DNA of 64,000 nt. Source: Beroe forskalii (Eukaryota > Ctenophora > Nuda > Beroida > Beroidae). Shown in pieces: positions 48,601-60,300 of the stretch. The notes beneath the pieces were generated by a model. That model searched no databases, was not told the DNA's origin, and saw nothing but the letters and a program-made list of their open reading frames with translations. Every line of letters begins with the position of its first letter. The stretch's first letter is position 1. The translations under genes were made by a program, and so were the position numbers. The stretch spans positions 62,001 to 126,000 of the forward strand of contig WFMF01000312.1 of the NCBI GenBank assembly GCA_011033025.1, read 5' to 3'.

Positions 48601-49844
48601 CAGTGCGATTAGTGCAGTGCGATTAGTGCAGTGTGATTAGTGCAGTGCGATTAGTGCAGTGCGATTAGTGCAGTGCGATTAGTGCAGTGCGATTAGTGCA
48701 GTGCGATTAGTGCAGTGCGATTAGTGCAGTGCGATTAGTGCAGTGCGATTAGTGCAGTGCGATTAGTGCAGTGCGATTAGTGCAGTGCGATTAGTGCAGT
48801 GCGATTAGTGCAGTGCGATTAGTGCAGTGCGATTAGTGCAGTGCGATTAGTGCAGTGCGATTAGTGCAGTGCGATTAGTGCAGTGCAATAGTGCAGTGCC
48901 ATTAGTGCAGTGCGATTAGTGCGGTGCGATTGGTGCGGTGCGATTAGTGCGAGGCGATTAGTGCAGTGCGATTAGTGCAGTGCGATTAGTGCAGTGCGAT
49001 TAGTGCAGCGCAATTAGTGCAGTGCGATTAGTGCGGTGCGATTAGTGCAGTGCGATTAGTGCGGTGCGATTAGTGCGGTGCGATTAGTGCGGTGCGATTA
49101 GTGCAGTGCGATTGGTGCAGTGCGATAAGTGCAGTGCAGTTAGTGCAGTGCGATTAGTGCAGTACGATTAGTGCAGTGCAGTTAGTGCAGTGCAGTTAGT
49201 GCAGTGCGATAATTGCAGTGCGATTAGTGCAGTGCAGTTAGTGCAGTGCAATTAGTGCAGTGCGTTTACTGCAGTGCGATTAGTGCAGTGCGATTAGTAT
49301 AGAACGTCAAATTACGGCGTGGGCGACGTCCCCAACGTTTTATAGAAGGTATTCTTTCTTTCATAATTTGAAATTACTTATAATTATTAGTAGCGATTGC
49401 TCGAAATAATCAACTGCAAGAAAAAATTGCAAGAACATAAGGAGCAGACATATTTCTCAATGTTCGAGACTTTCAAGTAATGTGAATCGCGATCACGTGT
49501 TACAGGAAGCAACGACTGACGACGTAGCAGGACCTTCCGACCCGCAGGCGGTCTACCCGCGGGGCAGTCACGGTTTCCAGCTGTCCTCCTCCGCGGACTA
49601 CGAGTCAGGAGGGCGGAGTCAGGAGGGGGGAGTGGAGGGGGGCGGCGACCACATGGCCACCCACTCCGAGGAGGACAACTTGTCCTTCAACGTGGACAAG
49701 AGTGAGAACAGCAGCAGCCAGGGCAACCACTCGGAGCTCCGGACAGTTTTAGTAAGTCCTGTGAGTATGTGCAGGTTTCAGCTGTCTGCTGCTCTCTGGA
49801 AACCTCTCAATGTTACAATGGCGTCTTCTCCTTTTCAAGTATGA
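36676..49844 (+). CDS. PIP5K1: Type I phosphatidylinositol 4-phosphate 5-kinase, 12 exons
   Basis: Makes PI(4,5)P2 from PI4P at the plasma membrane. Exons: 36676-36699, 38177-38257 ([11 protein letters not shown]), 43282-43412, 43661-43778, 43994-44146, 44340-44576, 44803-44991, 45182-45279, 46898-46978, 47168-47298, 47752-47912, 49506-49844. All phases agree. Visible motifs: glycine-rich loop [10 protein letters not shown] with lysine in FIVKTI, MNN hinge region, KYDLKGS, catalytic MDYSLL, the IID metal-binding triad in FLGIIDILQ, and the activation loop [20 protein letters not shown]. Its Glu and Lys-Lys mark type I (PI4P-specific) rather than type II kinases. The C-terminal tail is Ser/Gly-rich and variable. 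The last exon may instead splice at gtaagt (49752) to a tiny exon at 50606 giving Val-stop. The start is a short exon (MLNLKQQM) chosen by phase; a longer 5' exon could be missed. Introns hold the 14-bp array and several MITEs. Confidence 0.9.
38258..40723. other. First part of the large PIP5K intron
   Basis: Non-coding. A CpG-rich patch (AACGCGCGGCTTC to ATACGCGCGCGCGTG, 38410-38490) resembles the GC-rich foldback family. Nothing else is recognised. Confidence 0.4.
40724..41874. mobile_element. 1.15-kb inverted-repeat element, 3-bp TTG target duplication
   Basis: A 26-bp terminal repeat is exact on both sides, beginning GGGATCGTTCACATATTACG (40724-40749 and inverted at 41849-41874). TTG flanks both ends (40721-40723, 41875-41877). 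Sub-terminal ATTACGTAATCA and CGTAATCAAACGTAATCAT words repeat. Interior frames (41023-41295, 41180-41551) are open and Ser/Pro-rich then Lys/Arg-rich, but I recognise no transposase. A ~24-bp A/T tandem (TTCTTGAAATTTTCATGAAAA) fills 41600-41780. Harbinger-like by duplication length; superfamily not certain. Confidence 0.72.
42185..42370. repeat. Nested hairpin cluster 2
   Basis: GATATAACACACGAGGGCC and GGCCCGAGTGTGTTATATC form a long hairpin, followed by ACCGAGGCCGAAGGCCGAG. Outer words TTTAGTAACGAGTAATAATT and TTACGAGTTATTAAACT are inverted. It has the same architecture as the cluster at 33.1 kb. Confidence 0.65.
42440..42560. repeat. Inverted AT-rich repeats keyed by TGCGTAATAA
   Basis: TGCGAAATAAATTATTACGCA near 42433 is mirrored by TGCGTAATAATTTATTGCGCA near 42530, with a partial third copy (GTGCGTAATAAATC) between them. 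Confidence 0.55.
45990..46220. mobile_element. GC-rich hairpin element in a PIP5K intron
   Basis: Left words GCGCGGCGTTTCACGCCACGC and GGTGGCGCGTGATAGCGCG are answered by GCGCGTTATCACGCACCGCC and AAGCGCGGCGTTATACGCC. It ends ...GGTCGAGACACCATGG, a boundary motif shared with other copies in this region. Confidence 0.5.
47917..49299. repeat. ~1.4-kb array of the 14-bp repeat GTGCAGTGCGATTA
   Basis: About 95-100 head-to-tail units of GTGCAGTGCGATTA, mostly perfect in the middle (48420-48880), with variants GTGCGGTGCGATTA and GTGCAGTGTGATTA and a more diverged right end. Occasional truncated units change the register. It lies wholly within the PIP5K intron after the 47752-47912 exon, starting about 5 bp after the donor. 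Confidence 0.95.
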
Positions 49845-49985
49845 TGTGTTATGCTGCGTACGGGTACTTTTTTGCGTTAGTTACTACAGTACAGCGCACA
49901 AATGTACTTTCTATTCAAAACATAGCGAAAATGACCCATGCGCTGCGTAATACGCCGCGCTTGAAAAGGTAGAAACACCACGGTA
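49840..49985. mobile_element. Partial GC-rich hairpin element copy
   Basis: Words GGGTACTTTTTTGCG, CTGCGTAATACGCCGCGC and the boundary AGAAACACCACGGTAAG match the family at 46.0 and 51.3 kb. It overlaps the proposed PIP5K stop region. Confidence 0.4.
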
Positions 49986-51315
49986 AGAAAGTTAGTGCCG
50001 GATATCTGCACCGAATGGTAAACTAGAGGCATCCTTATTGACACTGAAGCGCATGTATCGAATCTGATGCTCCGAAATTCCGGGCTTGACAGAAATTGAT
50101 CATGTCAACTTGAAATTAATATTTTCCTCGTCTATTGAAAATGTATTTTGTACCACGCCAGAATATTGAGAGGTATCCAAACGTTCGTCTGTGTTTTGTT
50201 CCGCTCTGAGTTCTGCCGTCTTGCTCGAAGTTACAATTAACCTATATATGGGATATGGAAGGGGCCGCAATGCTACAACTTGATGCAAATGTATTCATAT
50301 CCTATGGGCTGTTGTCATGGTACAAGTATACACATTCAAATAGTTTTGAATTTAGATGAATATAATCCTATTCATCATTATTAAAAAAAAATTGATTAAA
50401 ATACTAAATACAAGACCAAGCCTTTCGGTGACGATACAAGGGCACCTTTTATTGGTTGTTATTAATTACTTTGCTTGTAACATGACGTCCATTAAGTCCA
50501 TGTGCAAGATGCATTGTACTATCCAATCATGCTGTATTGCTAAATAGTAGGAACTAGAAACTATTTGCCAATACAGACTCTTCACTAAACTCATGTGTGT
50601 TTCAGGTATGAAGCAGATGTAGCTTTGAGGTAATACTGTGTTCTACATATTTTAGTAATGTTTTCCTGGAGTACAGTACATATTGACGGATTTTGTGTCT
50701 CTCCCCATTCGAACACCTTTCCGTCACTCCTGGCGTACTCTGTCAATTGCAACCGGACGGTTATATCTGTCACTCTTTTGGAGCATTATGTTTTATGTCC
50801 GAAACCGCTGAGGTGGTACAATATTTTCTGTAAAAATGTTGAATAAAATGTGAAAGCTGTGTAATTGAGCTTAATGATGTTAGTGATCATAGATGAAAGA
50901 GAGTTGTATTATCAAATGTATATGATTATAATCATGCCAACCACTGTCCCTTTCGCAAATGAGAAAGTTTGAAATGATTATTCGAATTAGGTATAAGATA
51001 TGTTTTGTTAGTAGTATAGGGGAAGAAGGTAGTATTTGAAGGTTGCTTTTAATAGCGCATTTTAAATTATAGACTTGAACTGAGAACTTGAAGGAGCCTG
51101 TTACTATGGTGTCCTAACCTATAAATGTTGTATGGTGTATTACGCCGCGCAGTGTGCATATCCTGCAAAAAGCACATCGCTCAGCGAACTATGCATCACA
51201 ATTTAAAGCTTTTGACGCTACGGTTATTCATCATATCCGAAGCTTTACCATCAAAAAAAGAAAATTTATCTTCAACCGAAAAGTATCAAAATTAAATGCA
51301 TTTCGTTATTCGTGT
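49986..51315. other. Downstream flank of PIP5K
   Basis: AT-rich and without a supported gene. It may contain the PIP5K 3' UTR. GTATTACGCCGCGC at about 51137 is another fragment of the GC-rich hairpin family. Confidence 0.35.
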
Positions 51316-51317
51316 TT

Positions 51318-51481
51318 CTATCCGTGGTCTCCCGACTCTTTCGTGCGGGGCGTGTTACGACGCGTGTTGTGCCTTTTTGCTGGGCGCAAATGGAATGTAC
51401 ATTTAGACATTTGCGCGCTTTCACTCTTCACAATGCGTGTTGAAACACGCCGCGCACGAAAGAGTCGGGACACCACGGTAT
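51318..51481. mobile_element. GC-rich foldback MITE, ~164 bp
   Basis: Ends are inverted over about 38 bp: CCGTGGTCTCCCGACTCTTT on the left, AAAGAGTCGGGACACCACGG on the right, with CGTGCGCGGCGTGTT-type words inside. Confidence 0.7.
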
Positions 51482-52990
51482 CAAACTTGGCTTGCCTTTT
51501 TTAATCGGAATACTTCCTGTAAAATTTATCTGCTTAGTTTAACCTTTAGTTAATCATTTTATGAGCCTAAGCTCTGGCTTAAAGTTAATATCTCTGTTCA
51601 GTCTTGTGTAACGTATAGCTATACCAATTTGTGACGTATAGTTACGAGAACTAGAAGGAAATGATAGTATAACTATATGAGTTGGGACTGGGCACCATTG
51701 AGAAGGCGCCATTTTCATGATATCTTCATGTCGCTTACTTTAGGTAAGCGTTGAAGGTATGCATTATGCCGAGACTGAGAGTGGGGCCAACGCCCATAAA
51801 CCCCCAGTTTATAATATCGAAAAATGGTAATTGGAGTTATGATTTTTAATTTTGGAGATTTATGGGGGCTTAACTTATCTAAATTTTTCCGTTTTATCAC
51901 CGTTTTGTTGACAATTTTTGGCTTTTTGAAATTAAATTTAAAATGATATTATTCCTACATAACAAAAGTATTTTTGGGCTTTTCTCGAATTGGCATCATT
52001 TTTGTTGAGGTTTTTATGTTTTTTGACCCCTTTTATAAATGGTACCATTTTGTTGCGAAATTTTAAGCATAATTTCTAGACTATATTGGTACCATTTTTT
52101 CAGGATTCTCGGCCCGTTTGACGCACGCTTATTTTAGCACACTTTGTATTTGCTTTTAAGCATAAACTAAAAGAATGAAAGGCCGAAAGGGGCTATGAGA
52201 TTGAGAGAGGATCTCGATCAGGATTACAAATTACTACAATCGAACCGTTTTTGTTCGCAAATGGTGATCATTTTTGGGAATAGTATCTGGAAAACTTACC
52301 AATTTGTGTGTACATGCATCGATCGATGGAGGGATTGACAAAGACGCGCATTTTACAGTGCTCTCAATTTCCTTTTCATAGAATTTGTCAAATTTTACGC
52401 GTTTTTATTGATCGATCCATGCGCACACACATGGGAAAACCCTAAAGACTAAAGTGGATGAGTTTCATGGGGTTTTATGGAATTTGACTCCCCCTGAAAG
52501 AATAAAATAGAAATTATTTTGGTTTCATGTGATTAACAAAAAATGAGGCCATTTTTTCAGTATCGCTCTTTCTCCAAGTCTAATGGATCATTTTCGGGTA
52601 AAAGTTTCCTGATAAAGATAAGACATCACGTTAAAATTGGATTTACCATAAGAAGCTACCTATTGCTGCTTAAGTGCTTAGTTTATCCAAAATACCAATT
52701 TCCATGTTATTGATATTGGTATTTTGATGCTTCAAATATTTAGAACGAACTGAAATATCAACAACAACAAAAAATCTCAGCCATACAAATTGTATTGATA
52801 TACTTAGTTTCCACAAACGATTAAATTTTGTGATGGTGGAGTATCAAAGATGTATATGTAAATTAAATTTTAAACGTTATTAAGTCTGTTAAACATCGAT
52901 TGGTTGTTTTGGAGTCGTAAATGGTTAAATTGATTAAATTTAAATGTTTATGTTTTAAATTTAAAAGATTTGAAATATCGTATTATAACG
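51482..52990. other. Gene-free AT-rich stretch
   Basis: No supported gene, RNA or repeat. Confidence 0.3.
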
Positions 52991-52991
52991 G

Positions 52992-53137
52992 TGGCGTGTC
53001 GAACTCATATATTCGCGGCTTTTCAATGCGCGGCGTAATAGTGCGCGGCTCGCTGCCTGTAATTTACAGGCAGTGAGCCGCGCACGATTACGCCGCGCAT
53101 GAAAAAGCCGCGCACACATGAGTTCGACACGCCCCTG
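52992..53137. mobile_element. Nearly complete palindrome (foldback), ~146 bp
   Basis: One arm runs from GGCGTGTCGAACTCAT to CTGCCTGTAA; the other from TTACAGGCAG to ATGAGTTCGACACGCC, around a single central T at 53063. The arms include AATGCGCGGCGTAAT and ATTACGCCGCGCAT. It would extrude as one long hairpin. Confidence 0.85.
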
Positions 53138-53599
53138 TAATGTAGTTCTACATCTACCGTAAGAAACCAGCTTCTCTGTAGGGTTCTGTTATAGTATGCT
53201 TTGGTTAGAAAATGTATTATTTGCTTCTTGTTTATTATTGATTATAGTACTGCCCCATTATAATTTGCTTAAGTAAAAAATTATCGTTTGTGTTATTGCG
53301 ATCCTTCTTTTTGACCACCCTACAATTAATGGTTATGGTAATTAATATTGCAGTTGAATTCAGAATTTGTAATATTTTTATTCGTATCACACTGTTTTAG
53401 AAATGTTTAAATCATGTATTTAGTTGTTTTATTTTATTTTAAGATTAACAATAACTGCGCGGCTTAAAATTAAAAACAACGTAAAAAATTAAACTTTGGG
53501 AACTTATTAAGGGACTTGGCATTGAATTTGATTGGCAGACATCTGACCCCTTCGGCGGGCGGGCGCGCCGAAGGGACTTTTTGCGCTGTCAAGTGTCAC

Positions 53600-53735
53600 G
53601 AGCCGCAAAAAGTACCCAAGCGCGGCGTAATAATAGTATTACGACGCGCCTGGATAATTTTAGTTTTTGCGGCGCGTGATCCTGATAGCGCGACGCGGAC
53701 GACTTTCTGATACGCCGCGCCTCTTCGTTGACCAG
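53600..53735. mobile_element. GC-rich hairpin fragment
   Basis: AAAAAGTACCCAAGCGCGGC, then AATAGTATTACGACGCGCC, then GCGGCGCGTGATCC and ATACGCCGCGCC: same vocabulary as the 46.0- and 51.3-kb copies. Confidence 0.45.
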
Positions 53736-53793
53736 ATGCTTAGTCGAAGGACGTTGCCCGTCTATTTCCTCTGACATGGGGTTTCGCCGGGTA

Positions 53794-56481
53794 CCCAGCC
53801 GGCCAAAAAGCGTTTAAAATACGTTTATTCAACGTTTTTTGGGAAACCTTAACGAAACGAAATAACGTTTAATAAACGTTTATTAAACGTTTTTTCGCGT
53901 AACGTTTTAAAGCATACATTCGGTTTAAAATTTACGTTTCATAAACGTTTCTAGGGAAACGTTTAATAAACGTCAAACAGAAACGGTTATTAAACGGAAA
54001 ATCACTCGAAAAATAGTTCCTGCGGTTTCGTTTATTTATGGTTTATAAATCGTTTTCAAAAAAACGTTTCTGATTGGTATCCTCGAAACTATAAATAAAC
54101 CAATTGATTAACCATTTCATCACTAAATTATTTCTGACTGTCCTAGACCCCTAGGACAATCTCGACTTGGACTATAGTGAGTCCTCCGTCGACCATGAGT
54201 ATACAGTATGAGTACACACATGGTTTTAACAAAAGTAATAGAACTGGGTTATTAACCACAGTATTTGCCTTGCAAGGCACAATTTACAGACTGAAGCAGG
54301 ACGGGGGATATAATTGTAAGGGTAAAAGGTTTCCTTGTGTTTCCATGATAAGGTTTATTTTTGGTTTATTTTTGATTTATTTTCGTTTATTTCTTATTCA
54401 TTCGCTATCTATCAGTTTTTTTGTGCGTGTTGATTAAGAAATTTTCTTATCAACAAATTGCAGCGTATTTGCACAATATAGCACTAGCCTTTGTCCACAG
54501 CTGGCACGAGTTCACGCCCTGGGCAAGGCGGTAATCCGCGGAAAGATAGAGAGTAGAACCATGTTTAAAATGTTATTTTGCGCCATTTTGAACATCTATA
54601 ACTAAATCAGTTTTTATCGGATAATGTTTTAAAATGGTAAGTTGCTTATATTGTTCCTTAAGATTTAGCTATAAAACAATTTTCAGGGCAATCAGGTGTT
54701 AAATGCGGCCTCTGGAAGCCTCTAAAAATTGAGCTGCAAAATGATTAAAATAGGTTTTTGGCGATAAAACGTTCTGCTGCCGCAGTGATGCTATAGTGAC
54801 CTTTTCATGGTGTGCTGTTGCCTGTTAGTAAAAAATGATGGAAAATAGGAGATGAAATTGTGCTGCACGTGAGTTCACGCGGAAGTTTTGTAGAAATTAG
54901 GGCATTTCATGAAATCAATATATACATGGGATTTTCGACTTGATTTTGTTAAAACAAGTTCAAATACGATTAATGTGCGTGAAATTAGGTTCCAATGCTA
55001 CAATTTTGCACCTGAGTTAGCACGGACGTTTTGTAGAACTTATTGAAATCGCTACTTTTGATTTATTCAGGCATTAAACGTTATGATGAGTTACGATATG
55101 ATGAGTTACGATATGATGAATTACGTGAACCCGAAGTGTGTTCGGAGGAGTCGCATGGGTTTGAACGGCCTCATCCAATTTTAAGGGAGATAATTCAGCG
55201 ACGACTCTTTTGCGGTTTTGGGGCCTTATATACTTATAGTTATACCTTTGTACACTTAAGAACGGCGTCACTTAATTAGTGCGGTTTGGGAAAAACCGCA
55301 CTAATTAAGTGAACAGTAATTAAGTGCACATGAAATTAAGTGAACAATTTCGTGAATTTTGCGTTTTTCGAATTCGTTTTTATACATATTTCGGTTCTCA
55401 ATTCCATATCGATTATCGTTTTCGATCTCAAGTCATAAAAACCGCACTAATAAAGTGCGCCGATCTTAAAGTGCGCGCCAATTACGTGATGCCGTTCTTA
55501 GGTGTACTAAGGTATAGTGTACAAAAGTACAAAGATCACGCATTAAATTCTCGCTAGAAAATCTGCACAGTGTGGCGAAGGAAATGAACTTTCAATGCTG
55601 TGTTTGGTGAAAAGTGGGAGGAGGTCAACTGTACTGCAAGACGACAGTGATGAAGTTTGACAAGTCTAGTCTACTCAGTCAAATTTGGTTTTGACAGCTG
55701 TCCGCGGTTTTCTTGTCAAGAGAGCAAGAGCAGAGTCAGCAGCTGGATCGATTCATCAGTTGAGGCGGATTCCGATCAAAAATCAGGAAACTCGGTTACA
55801 GCAGAGTAAATGTTAGCAATGTGAGTTTGAGGAGTGTCAGTGATGCGGTCAAGCATGAGCTGGGGTATGAAGAAAGAAAAGAGAGCTGAAAGCTGCGGTG
55901 AAATTTGCTGAGAAACACGGAGACTGAAAGTGAAAGAAAGGGCGGTAATAGTAATTATACTGTTTGTTCTTGAAGAGATTACCAGCGAAGTTGTGCGGGG
56001 GAAGTGGAGAAGAGCCTGCAGTGGACATATCTGCAACAGAGCGAGCCATCAGTCCGTGACTGCTATGGGGTGGGAATTTCTAATAACCTGAACAGCCGGA
56101 TCAAGTTTGATTTTAAAGCCCTTGTGGGTGCTACACTATAGGGTTTGTGATAAACAGGTTTTTCGTGAACGAAAAATACACATTTTTAAAAAGTTTACTT
56201 GAGGTTTCTATGGAACGAAACTTCAATCGACAAATTAGTTTTCTGTAAACCATAAATAAACGTTCCACATACGTTTATTTATGGTTTTGTAGAAAACGTC
56301 ATATATAAACCAAAAATAAACGTATCAGAAACGTTTAATTTTGGTTTTGGTGTAAACGTTTCTACAGATCCGTCTATTATAATTAAACGTATCAAAAACG
56401 TTTGACGAAAACCAAAATTAAACCAAAGAAAAACGTTTTTCATTGGTTTATTTTTGGTTTGGTTTCTTTGTGCCGGCTGGG
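53794..56481. mobile_element. 2.7-kb element with AAACGTTT-rich ends
   Basis: The left end TACCCAGCCGGCC and right end GCCGGCTGGGTA are inverted, with TA at both borders (53792-53793, 56482-56483). Both sub-terminal 300-bp regions are packed with AAACGTTT, AACGTTTATT and GGTTTATTTTTGG words in inverted arrangement (53810-54080 and 56150-56460). The interior (54.1-56.1 kb) has no recognised transposase; frames at 55043-55279 are Asp/Tyr repeats. Superfamily undetermined. Confidence 0.65.
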
Positions 56482-56488
56482 TATGTGC

Positions 56489-56840
56489 CCCACTCCCATA
56501 TAACTCTGGCCGAGTGACGTCACAGACCTAAACGTTTCACCACGTAACCAGGTGCTTACGCGCGCGCGGCCTACGGCGCAGAACAGGGCGCTTTCCTAAG
56601 CCCGCATAGGTGTGCGTACGCGCGCCGCGCAACGCACACAGGGATATACGTGTTTAGCAACAGGGCGCTGGTTTAAACGTCAATCTTTTTGTATCCTAAA
56701 CCTAATTATTGCCCTAACCTATCTTAAACCTAAACTTATCCTTCTCACTTCTGGGACACGAGTGTGTCACTCCCAGAAGGATAAGATTAAGTTGTTTTTA
56801 TTTTTTGATTCCCCTAATCAGGGTCCTGGTTAGGGCAAAT
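56489..56840. mobile_element. TGACGTCA-end MITE, copy 5, interrupted
   Basis: Begins CTCCCATATAACTCTGGCC then GAGTGACGTCACAGACCTAAACG. It is interrupted by GC-rich sequence at about 56535-56680 (carrying the CCTAAGCCCGCATAGGTGTG arm) and resumes GTCAATCTTTTTGTATCC then CCTAACCT words. A hairpin (CTTATCCTTCTCACTTCTGGG against CCCAGAAGGATAAG) follows at about 56735-56786. Confidence 0.55.
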
Positions 56841-56906
56841 TTTTTGAAAAGAAAAAAATAAGGCTGGTTGCACCTATCACGGTCAGTCTCCCATATAAAC
56901 GGGTAT

Positions 56907-57110
56907 CTCTCCCATATAAACGGCTCCGAGTGACGTCACAGATCTAAACGTCAATTTTTCTGTATCCTAAACCTAACCATTGCCCTAACCAAAACCCTAA
57001 CCTTAATCCTAACCCTGAACCTAACGAATCCTGACCCTAATCAGAACCCTAACCCTAATAGCTAGGTGCGCTTAATATCTATGACAATGACGTCATTGTC
57101 AGAATAATAA
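56907..57110. mobile_element. TGACGTCA-end MITE, copy 6
   Basis: TCTCCCATATAAACGGCTCC, GAGTGACGTCACAGATC, a C-rich strand of CCTAACCCT words, then CAATGACGTCATTGTC at the right. The right terminus is degraded. Confidence 0.6.
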
Positions 57111-57344
57111 GGCCCCTTTACATAGGAGACGTACCTATAAACGGGAACTTTCATTATCTATGACTCCAGTCCCAAAATGTATGTAAACGGGGCTGAGTGA
57201 CATCATTTTTTGCCCTACTTTTTTTTTCACGGCACCACTTATTTATTCATGAAATTACCAACTTATTTTGTGCGCGCACAACGTAGTTTTCCCATTTTTT
57301 TTAAATAATTTTAATTTTTATAGTTATTTAAGAACAAGAACGGA

Positions 57345-60300
57345 ACCGGAACTTAGATCTTAGAACAAGATCGTAGAACTGGATTTAGATCTTAGAACAA
57401 GATCGAAGAACTGGATTTAGATCTTAGAACAAGATCATGGAACCGGAACAAGATCGTGGAACAGGATTTAGATCTTAGAACAAGATCATGGAGCCGGAAC
57501 AAGATCGTGGAGCAGGATCGTAGAACTGGATTTAGATCTTGGAACAGGATCATGGAACCGGAACAAGATCGTGGAACAGGATTGTAGAACTGGATTTAGA
57601 TCTTGGAACAGGATCATGGAGCCGGAACAAGATCGTGGAACAGGATCGTAGAACTGGATTTAGATCTTGGAACAGGATCATGGAACTGGAACAAGATCGT
57701 GGAACAGGATAGTAGAACTGGATTTAGATCTTGGAACAGGATCTTGGAACCGGAACAAGATCGTGGAACAGGATTTAGATCTTGGAACAGGATCGTGGAA
57801 CTGGATGTAGATCTTGAAACAGGATCATGGAACTGGAACAAGATCTTGGAACAGGATCGTGGAACTGGATGTAGATCTTGGAACAGGATCACGGAACCGG
57901 AACAAGATCGTGGAACAGGATCGTGGAACTGGATTTAGATCTTGGTACAGGATCACGGAACCGGAACAAGATCGTGGAACAGGATTTAGATCTTGGAGTT
58001 GGAACAGGATCATGGAACTGGAACAAGATCTTGGAACAGGATCATGGAACTGGAACAAGATCTTGGAACAGGATCATGGAACTGGAACAAGATCTTGGAA
58101 CAGGATCGTGGAAATGGATGTAGATCTTGCAAACAGAATCACGGAACCGGAACAAGATCGTGGAACAGGATCGTGGAACAGGATCGTGGAACTGGATTTA
58201 GATCTTGGAACAGGATCTTGGAACCGGAAAAAGATCGTGGAACAGGATTTAGATCTTGGAACAGGATCGTGGAACTGGATGTAGATCTTGGAACAGGATC
58301 ATGGAACTGGAACAAGATCTTGGAACAGGATCGTAGAACTGGAACAAGATCTTGGAACAGGATCGTGGAACTGGATGTAGATATTGGAACAGGATCACGG
58401 AACCAGAACAAGATCGTGGAACAGGATCGTAGAACTGGATTTAGATCTTGGAACAGGATCGTGGAACTGGATTTAGATCTTGGAACAGGATCGTGGAAAA
58501 GGATCGTAGAACTGGATTTAGGTCTTGGAACAGGATCATGGAACTGGAACAAGATCTTGGAACAGGATCGTGGAACTGGATGTAGATCTTGGAACTGGAT
58601 CACGGAACCGGAACAAGATCGTGGAACAGGGTCGTAGAACTGGTTTTAGATCTTGGAACAGGATCGTGGAACTGGATTTAGATCTTGGAACAGGATCATG
58701 GAACCGGAACAAGATCGTGGAACAGGATCGTAGAACTGGATTTAGATCTTGGAACAGGATCTTGGAACCGGAACAAGATCTTGGAACAGGATCATAGAAC
58801 TGGATTTAGATCTAGGAACAGGATCATGGAACCGGAACAAGATCGTGGAACAGGATCGTGGAACAGGATTTAGATCTTGGAACAGGATCGTGGAACTGGA
58901 TGTAGATCTTGGAACAGGATCATGGAACTGGAACAAGATCTTGGAACAGGATCGTGGAACTGGAACAAGATCTTGGAACAGGATCGTGGAACTGGATGTA
59001 GATATTGGAACAGGATCACGGAACCGGAACAAGATCGTGGAACAGGATCGTAGAACTGGATTTAGATCTCGGAACAGGATCGTGGAACTGGATTTAGATC
59101 TTGGAACAGGATCGTGGAACTGGAAAAGATCGTGGAACTGGATTTAGATCTTGGAACAGGATCATGGAACTGGAACAAGATCTTGGAACAGGATCGTGGA
59201 ACTGGATGTAGATCTTGGAACAGGATCACGGAACCAGAACAAGATCGTGGAACAGGGTCGTAGAACTGGTTTTAGACCTTGGAACAGGATCGTGGAACTG
59301 GATTTAGATCTTGGAACAGGATCATGGAACCGGAACAAGATCGTGGAACAGGATCGTAGAACTGGATTTAGATCTTGGAACAGGATCTTGGAACCGGAAC
59401 AAGATCGTGGAACAGGATTTAGATATTGGAACAGGATCGTGGAACTGGATGTAGATCTTGGAACAGGATCATGGAACTGGAACAAGATCTTGGAACAGGA
59501 TCATAGAACTGGATTTAGATCTAGGAACAGGATCATGGAACCGGAACAAGATCGTGGAACAGGATCGTAGAACTGGATTTAGATCTTGGAACAGGATCAT
59601 GGAGCCGGAACAAGATCGTGGAACAGGATCGTAGAACTGGATTTAGATATAGGAACAGGATCGTAGAACAAAGCTCACTAGATCGTGGAACATAGATCAA
59701 TAGATCGTAGCACACTAGAACAAGATCATGGAACCGGAACAAGATCGTGGAACAGGATCGTAGAACTGGATTTAGATCTTGGAACAGGATCGTGGAACTG
59801 GATTTAGATTTTATAGAACAAAGCTCACTACATCTTAGATCGTGGAACATAGATCAATAGATCGTAGCTGGATTTAGATCTAGAAACAGCTGATAGTGGA
59901 ACTGGATTTAGATCTTAGAACATAGCCCACTAGATCACATGGAACATAGATCAATAGATCAAGATCATGGAACTAGAACAGCTCACTAGAACAAGATCAT
60001 GGAACCGGAACAGGATCGTGTTACTGGATTAGAACTGGATAGATCTTTGGACAGGATCGTGGAACTGGATTTAGAATTAGATCTTAGACCATAGCTCACT
60101 AGATCTTGGAGATCGGAACTTGGAACAGGATCTTGGAACTGGATGTAGATCTTGGAACAGGATCACGGAACTGGATTTAGATCTTAGAACATAGCTCACT
60201 AGATCATAGATTGTGGAACATCAATAATCTTGGAACAGGATCATATCTGGATTGATCATCGTTCCGGATCAGGATCAAATGGATCCTGATCAAATGAAAT

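Noticed and set aside
47917..49299. Possible CRISPR-like array
   Set aside because: Units are contiguous 14-bp repeats without unique spacers, inside an animal gene intron; it is a minisatellite.
57603..59570. Long open frames (up to about 214 codons) with Trp-Asn-Arg-Ile and Leu-Gly-Thr-Gly repeats on both strands
   Set aside because: They are translations of the ~32-bp satellite, which lacks stop codons in several frames at once; no start context, splice sites or domain.
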